64,000 nt of DNA from contig NC_083602.1 in the NCBI RefSeq assembly GCF_029168945.1, positions 77,458,600 through 77,522,599 of the forward strand. The letters are read 5' to 3'. The notes beneath the pieces are model-generated. The model had not been told where the DNA came from. It ran no database searches and saw only the letters and a list, made by a program, of their open reading frames with translations. Shown here one piece after another: positions 57,512-64,000 of this stretch. Each line of letters opens with the position of its first letter. Position 1 is the first letter of the stretch. The position numbers were made by a program, and so were the translations under genes. The stretch comes from Cannabis sativa. Taxonomy: Eukaryota > Streptophyta > Magnoliopsida > Rosales > Cannabaceae.

Positions 57512-60500
57512 ATGGACGCTAGGCGGACTACCAGGAGCCAGGGCAATTCGGTAGGGTCGAATCAAGGTCAGGGAGCTCAGTTTCCCCCGCCAGCTAGGGG
57601 CTGAGGTAGAGGTCCCAGAGGCAGGGCTCGTGGTCGGGGTGATGAGAACCCGCCACAGGCTGCCCAGGCTCCCCAAGCCGATCAGGGAGCCCAGAATTGG
57701 GAGGTTAGGTTTGCTGAAATGAAAGCTAGAATTGAAGAGCAAGACCTCGAGATTCAGAGATTGAGGCAGCAGGGGGCTCCTGCAGTGCCTGTGCCAGTAG
57801 TTCTAGTGGCACCCGCCCCTGCTGCTCAGGCCGAAATAGTTGTGGCCGCCAACAGAATGGAACCTTTGTATGAACGGTTCCGGAAGCAAGCACCTTTGGT
57901 CTTTCTGGGAGGTCCAGACGTGATGAAGGCCGAACAGTGGCTAATGGTGATCACCAAAATTCTGAACTTTATGGGTGTCACCGGTAAAGACAGAGTGGTG
58001 TGTGCCACTTTCCAGTTCCAGGAAGACGCTCTTGTATGGTGGGACATGGTGTCTCAAATCCATGACGTCACTACCATGACCTCGGAAAGGTTCTAGGAAC
58101 TCTTCAACGCCAAGTATTATAACGAGGCGGTGAGAAGCGCCAAGAGGAAAGAGTTCGCTCACCTGACCCAGCGAGAGAATATGAGCGTGACAGAGTATAC
58201 TACTCAGTTCGACCGGTTGGCGAGGTTAGCCTCGAGAATTGTGCCAACCGACTTCAGCAAGAAAGAGAAGTACCTGGACGGGTTAAATGCAAAGATTAAA
58301 CATGATTTGATGATCACCACTGAAGACAAGACCACCTATGCTGAGATGGTGGAGAAGGCCCTGCGAGCTGAGGGCGCAGTTGGGTGTATGTCGGAGTCAG
58401 CTAGTACTCCGGCGAGTGGCGGGGCTCCTACCCCTCCTGCATCAGGTTTTAGCAGGGGGAGTAGTGGTTCGGCCATAGATCGGAGGAAGAGAGCATCCAC
58501 TGCATCCGGTGGCTCGAGTCAGAACAAGAGGTTCTGGGGGAACCAAAATAAAGGTAGTCGTTCTAGTGGTGCAGAGACCCGGTTCTCCTATCCCGAGTGC
58601 CCCAGCTGTAAAAGGCACCATCGGGGTGAATGCAAAGGTCAGGGATGCTTTCACTGTGGCATGCCCGGACACTTTAAGAGGGATTGTGCCCAGCTCTGCT
58701 CAGAGGCACCGAGGGCTCCGGCGATACCCACTCCAGCTAGGGTGTTCGCCATCACTCAGGCTGATGCAGATGCCAGCCCCTCAATTGTAACAGGTCAGCT
58801 TTCTGTTAATAACTCGTTTTACTCAGTACTGTTTGATTCTGGGCCTACACATTCCTATGTGGCAGCCAGAATCTTTAGTAAATTGGATAGACCGTATGAT
58901 AGATATGAATCAGGGTTTGGAACCCTATTACCTGGCGGAGAGTTGGTTATCTCCAAAAGGTGGATTAGGTCTACGCCGATCAGGATAGATGGTAGAGAGT
59001 TAAGTGCTCACTTGATAGAAATGAGCCTAGTAGAGTTCGATATTATTTAAGGAATGGATTTCCTATCTAAATATTCGGCGAGTATTGATTGCAAAAGGAA
59101 GATGGTGATCTTCCACCCGGAAAGTGAAGAACCTTTTGTGTTTGTTGGTTCAGTTCGGGGATCTCGGATCCCGGTGATTTCGGCCATGTCAGCTAGAGAA
59201 TTATTGCATGGCGGTTGTTTAGGGTTTCTAGCCATGGTGGTGGACACCACTCGGCCAGATACCATTCGGCCAGAGGACATCAAGGTGGTTCGGGAATTTT
59301 TAGATGTTTTTCCCGAAGAACTTCCAAGGTTACCACCTCAGCGGGAGATTTACTTCGTGATAGATTTGACACCAGGGGTGGAACCGGTTTCCAAGGCTCC
59401 ATATAGAATGGCTCCAGCTGAACTTAAGGAGTTAAAGATTCAGCTCCAGGGGTTGCTTGACATAGGGTTTATTCGGCCTAGTGTGTCACCCTGGGGAGCC
59501 CCGATTTTATTCGTCAAGAAGAAAGATGGAACTATGAGGATGTGCATCGATTACAGAGAATTGAACAAGCTGACAGTGAAGAATAAATATCCATTACCTA
59601 GGATCGATGATTTGTTCGATCAGCTTCAGGGGAAGACGGTCTTTTCCAAGATTGACCTTCGCTCGGGTTATCATCAGTTGAAAATCTGAGAGGAGGACAT
59701 TCCAAAGACAGCTTTCTGAACTAGGTATGGACATTATGAATTCCTGGTTATGTCGTTTGGACTAACCAATGCTCCTGCACGTTTATGGATTTGATGAATA
59801 GAGTATTCAAGGATTTCCTCGATATCTGTGTGATTGTGTTTATCGACGACATCCTTGTGTACTCTCAGTCAGAAGAGGAGCATGAGTTACATCTTCAGAT
59901 GGTATTGCAAAGGCTTCGGGAACACAAGCTTTATGCCAAGTTCAAGAAATGTGAATTCTGGCTATCTCAGGTGTCCTTCTTAGGGCACATTGTGAGCAAA
60001 GATGGGATCAAGGTGGATCCCGGGAAGATCAAATCCGTCAGGGATTGGCCGAGACCGAAGACAGTGACAGAGATTAGAAGCTTCTTGGGTTTAGCTGGGT
60101 ATTATCGTAGGTTCGTAGAAAGGTTTTCAAAAATTTCAATGCCCTTAACCGAACTTACAAAGAAGAATCAACGATTTGTCTGGTCAGACAAGTGCGAAGC
60201 TAGCTTTCAGGAGCTGAAACAAAGGTTGATTACTACTCCAGTTCTAGCTTTGCCTTCGGACAACGAGAAGTTTGTAGTTTATTGTGATGCATCCAGACAG
60301 GGTCTGGGGTGTGTGTTGATGCAAGCCGATCGGGTTATCGCTTATGTCTCCAGTCAGTTAAAGGATTACGAACAGCGATACCTGACTCATGATCTAGAGT
60401 TGGCCACGGTGGTTTTTGCATTGAAGATTTGGCGGCATTACCTTTACGGAAAAGGTGTGAAATCTATACCGACCATAAAAGTCTCAAGTATTTCTTTACT

Positions 60501-62102
60501 CAGAAAGATTTAAACATGAGACAGAGACGTTGGTTAGAATTAGTGAAAGATTATGACTGTGAGATTCTCTATCACCCCGGGAAGGCCAATGTAGTGGTCG
60601 ATGCCCTGAGCAGAAAGGGTCCCGGGCAAGTAATTAGTATGGTTCAGATCTCGCCTCAGCTAGCAGAGGATATGGTTAGATCCGGCATTGCGTTTGTGGT
60701 AGGTCAGCTTCACAACTTAACGCTACAATCCGATCTGCTGGAAAGAATTAAAGCCGCTCAGATGACTGATCCAGAGTTAGTGAAGATCAGAGATGAGATT
60801 TTGGCTGGTCAAGCCAAGGACTTTTCAGTGTCAGACAACGGGATGCTTCTGTATAAAGCTAGGGTTTGCGTTCCGAATAGTGTGGAACTCAGGAATGAGA
60901 TCTTTGAGGAGGCTCATTCTACCCCTTATTCTCTGCATCCCGGCACCACTAAGATGTACCAAGATCTTAAACCGTACTTCTGGTGGAGCGGTATGAAGAA
61001 GAATTTGGTAGAATTTGTATCGAGGTGCCTCACTTGCCAACAGATTAAGGCTGAACATCAGAGACCAGCAGGGTTGCTGCAGCCTCTAACCTTACCTGAA
61101 TGGAAGTGGGAAGATATCACGATGGATTTCGTGGTCGGGTTACCTAGAACTACGGGTTTGTTTGATTCCATCTAGGTAGTGGTGGATCGATTCACAAAAT
61201 CTGCTCATTTTCTGCCTGTTAGAACAACATTTACAGTGGATCAGTTGGCAGAATTGTATGTCAGAGAGATTGTAAGACTTCACGGAGTACCGAAGTCTAT
61301 AGTTTCGGATAGGGATCCGAAGTTCACCTCCAAATTTTGGCAAAGTTTGCAACGAGCAATGGGTACAAAGCTGAAATTCAGTACAGCATTCCATCCTCAG
61401 ACAGATGGTCAGTCCGAAAGGACCATTCAAATATTAGAGGACATGTTACGAGCATGTGTTATGGATTTTGAAGGCTCTTGGAATAAATATCTACCGTTGA
61501 TAGAATTTTCTTACAACAACAGTTATCAGAGTACGATAGGGATGGCTCCCTATGAACTGTTATACGGTAGGAAGTGTAGATCTCCCATCCACTGGGATGA
61601 GACAGGGGAGAGAAAATACTTAGGTCCACAACAAAGGCAAATGGACTAATGAGGCAATAGAGAAGATAAAAGCTAGAATGCTTGCCTCACAGAGTAGACA
61701 GAAGAGTTACGCAGATCCGAAACGCAGAGATGTTGAGTTCCAAGTAGGGGACCATGTGTTTTTACGGGTATCTCCGATGAAGGGGATCAAACGTTTCGGG
61801 AAAAGAGGCAAGTTATGCCCTAAATTTACAGGACCTTTCGAGATTCTCGAGAAGATAGGTCAAATGACATACCGGTTAGCATTGCCTCCAGCTTTATCAG
61901 CAGTTCACAACGTATTTCATGTTTCGATGTTGAGGAAATACGTTTCAGATCCCTCTCATATACTCAGTTATGAGAGCCTTGAACTGCAACCAGATATGTC
62001 ATATGAAGAACAGCCAGTGCAGATCCTGGATAGAAAGGAGAAAGTCCTTCGGAATAAGACCATAGCATTGGTCAAAGTTCTCTGGAGAAACAAAAAGGTT
62101 GA
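57512..62102 (+). pseudogene. Gypsy-4 gag-pol polyprotein (many stops)
   Basis: Starts ATG at 57512 (MDARRTTRSQG). Full domain set: gag, zinc knuckle CFHCGMPGHFKRDC (about 58648), protease LFDSGPTHSYV, RT with [12 protein letters not shown] (about 59835), RNase H YCDASRQG (about 60282), integrase HHCC and core ([27 protein letters not shown]), GPF module and chromodomain-like tail. In-frame stops: TGA 57602, TAG 58094, TAA 59048, TGA 59687, a second TGA about 59716, TAG 61173. Frameshifts near 59779, 60450 and 61630. Several stops are CGA to TGA or TGG to TAG. Confidence 0.9.
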
Positions 62103-64000
62103 TGTAACGCCCTGAATAAATAGGCACGCTACCCAAAATACTTACGAAACCCTAATCCCCTAAACGGGATTACTGATGAAAATAGCGCAGAATTTAAACT
62201 TTTATATTAAACAGAATGAAAATAAACTTGTAATATATTTAAACTTTTAAAATAGTTAGGATCCCAAAAATATTTACAAACGCTATTACAAGTCATTTAT
62301 TTCTAGCCGACCTAAACGGCAAAATAGAATTCAAAAGTTCATCACTGATAGACCCTTAACACGCTTGGTCTGATATGGCCCGGACATGTACATTCTTCGT
62401 CCAGCTCCTGCACTCATGGCTGATCACCATAAGTCCTACCCTTTCCTGCACAGTAGAGCACCCATGAGCCAAGCCCAGCAAGACAGTATAAAACATATCA
62501 ATAATATGTTCATCATACAATATAAACAACAATGCTATTCAAATTTGTCTGTGTGACACAGACCTGCATGTTACGCTCACATGCCTATTTATGTCTACGT
62601 GGCGTAGACCTACGTGTTGCGCTCACACGTCTATTTATGTCTACGTGGCGTAGACCCACGTGTTGCTCTCACAAGTCTATTTACAATAAGGCCTTAGATC
62701 AGTTCATCTCGGTTCTTGTTGCCGAGTCCAACCTGGTTATGCCTTGAGTGCATAACCCTTAGTCTCAACATATATATTTATCATATAATTATTGGTGCCA
62801 CTACACTATTTGTCTATTTGCTATAGACCTGCGTGTTACACTCACACGCCTATATATATCTATGTAGCATAGACATACGTGTTGCTCCCACACGTCTATA
62901 TATGTCTATGTAGCATAGACCTACGTGTTACGCTCATGCGTCTATTTACAATAAGGCCTTAGTAAGGTTTATCTCGATTATAATTACCGAGTCTAACCTG
63001 GTTATGCCTTGCTCGCATAACCCTATTCATATATATTTCCGTAATCCATACATTACGTTCTTTCAATGGTTTATCCTAATAATATACTAGGTCTAACAAA
63101 GTTATGTCTTATGCACATAACTCTTGAAATATATGCATGTATTCAATAGATATCAAAACACATATAGAATCTTAGGGTAATAACCCTAAATTACATACCA
63201 AATAGTCTCTCATATAACATATCATTGCATGCTCAAAATATCACTTATAGAGATTAATAACCCTAATTCATGCTTTCACTTGATTAGCAATATTATTGTA
63301 CATCATGACTCTCTTACCTTCACATAAATTCTAGGGTAATAACCCTAGACCGCATTACTATCAAACTCAAGGTACTAATTTACCGAGTCTAACTTAATTA
63401 TGCCTTGCGCGCATAATTCTTTATTACAATATATTTAGCATGGCATAGAATTTACACATTAATAATTACTAGGGTAATAACCCTAGGCCATTAAACCGCT
63501 CACTTTAGGGTAATAACCCTAATCTCGGTTTCTAATTATCACCAATATAATATTCAATATAAGTACCACCGTGCATATGTCTACGTGCAACTATTGTCTT
63601 ACCTGTTGTCCCGCAAAGGCAGAGATTCCGAATCCCCGAGTGCTCCTGACCAGGTACCGGTAATCCTAGTCACACAATCCGGGATTTTCACAAATAGGGT
63701 GAACCCCTGATTTCACATTCATAAAATAAATTCATGGCATTTCAAATACAGATAGAGCTCGAAAAGAGCTTTCCAACGGTATAAAGAACGTCCCAAACGG
63801 AGTCCCGAGTCAAAAGTTATAGCCGAAACAAAATTCAGCATTTCCCGATGAACTCCAACCGGAATTCCGGATGAACCAACCGGAATTCCGGTTGTCTGGG
63901 CAGAGAACACGAAATTTCCAATCTTTAAACCCCCAAAACTCACTCAAATCATCCCCAAACATTCCCAAACTTTCCAGAGCATCAATATATGTCATAATAA
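62103..64000 (-). repeat. Gypsy-5 LTR, right part beyond window
   Basis: Starts TGTAACGCCCTGAATAAATAGGCACGC inside Gypsy-4; the opening resembles the Gypsy-1/3 LTR end but the rest is a different family. No coding frame. Holds repeated units with TCTACGTGGCGTAGA (62594, 62638), GTTATGCCTTG...CATAAC hairpins (about 62735, 63002, 63397), four CTAGGGTAATAACCCTAG-type hairpins (63172-63522) and palindromes at 63857 and 63878. Minus orientation is inferred from the shared end. It may be a solo LTR or part of a full element. Confidence 0.75.

Larger units (their letters stand above)
55187..64000 (+). mobile_element. Gypsy-4: decayed Ty3/gypsy element, 3' part beyond window
   Basis: 5' LTR, primer site and gag-pol on the plus strand; begins TGTAAAGACCGC. 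Interrupted at 62103 by the Gypsy-5 LTR just after LWRNKKV of the chromodomain-like tail, so its 3' end and 3' LTR must lie further right. LTR and gag are the same family as Gypsy-2. The base string AACTA at 55182-55186 would be its left target copy. Confidence 0.9.

Overview
The window is a repeat-dominated segment of a flowering-plant nuclear genome, probably a eudicot. The evidence is a MULE transposase with plant-type domains, a plant L1-type LINE with an RNase H domain, chromodomain-type Ty3/gypsy elements and Ty1/copia elements, all primed from initiator tRNA-Met. I cannot fix the species from sequence alone. No housekeeping gene, rRNA, tRNA, CRISPR array or bacterial signal was seen.

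Layout. (1) 1-3800, minus strand: a long uninterrupted reading frame (about 740 codons, running off the left edge) for a Mutator-like (MULE) transposase. Its start codon seems to lie in a short upstream exon, separated by an intron of about 1.36 kb that carries two repeat arrays. (2) 3800-5680: AT-rich non-coding DNA with one fold-back MITE-like element at 4486-4880. (3) 5689-53751, plus strand: one decayed LINE (endonuclease, reverse transcriptase, zinc finger, RNase H) cut into three pieces by LTR retrotransposons. Insertion 1 is Gypsy-1 (6921-41526, target duplication AAACT). It contains Copia-A (10181-30418, duplication CTCTT), which contains Copia-B (10210-20260, duplication CTTAG). The right LTR of Gypsy-1 also contains Gypsy-2 (34550-39930, duplication AGTAT), a deletion derivative that keeps only gag. 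Insertion 2 is Gypsy-3 (43831-52891, duplication TATTG), same family as Gypsy-1, nearly intact, with one apparent one-base frameshift. (4) 53760-55186: AT-rich DNA without a recognisable gene. (5) 55187 to the right edge, plus strand: Gypsy-4, same family as Gypsy-2, with many stops, interrupted at 62103 by the LTR of a further element, Gypsy-5, which runs off the window.

The target duplications and LTR pair similarities give a consistent order: LINE first, then Gypsy-1, then Copia-A, then Copia-B; Gypsy-3 and Copia-B look youngest. None of the retrotransposon coding regions is fully intact. Gypsy-3 (DD35E integrase and FIDD reverse transcriptase preserved) comes closest.

The most unusual signals are in non-coding parts of the elements. 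A 16-bp palindrome class, AACCGG-N4-CCGGTT, occurs as small clusters with preserved spacing in the LTRs of every gypsy element here. In the copia leaders there is a pair of stem-loops with one invariant loop and compensating stems. In the Gypsy-5 LTR there are four copies of an AGGGT-AATA-ACCCT hairpin whose outer base pairs also covary. Inside the MULE intron there is an array of GGTCCGA-CCA-TCGGACC inverted repeats.
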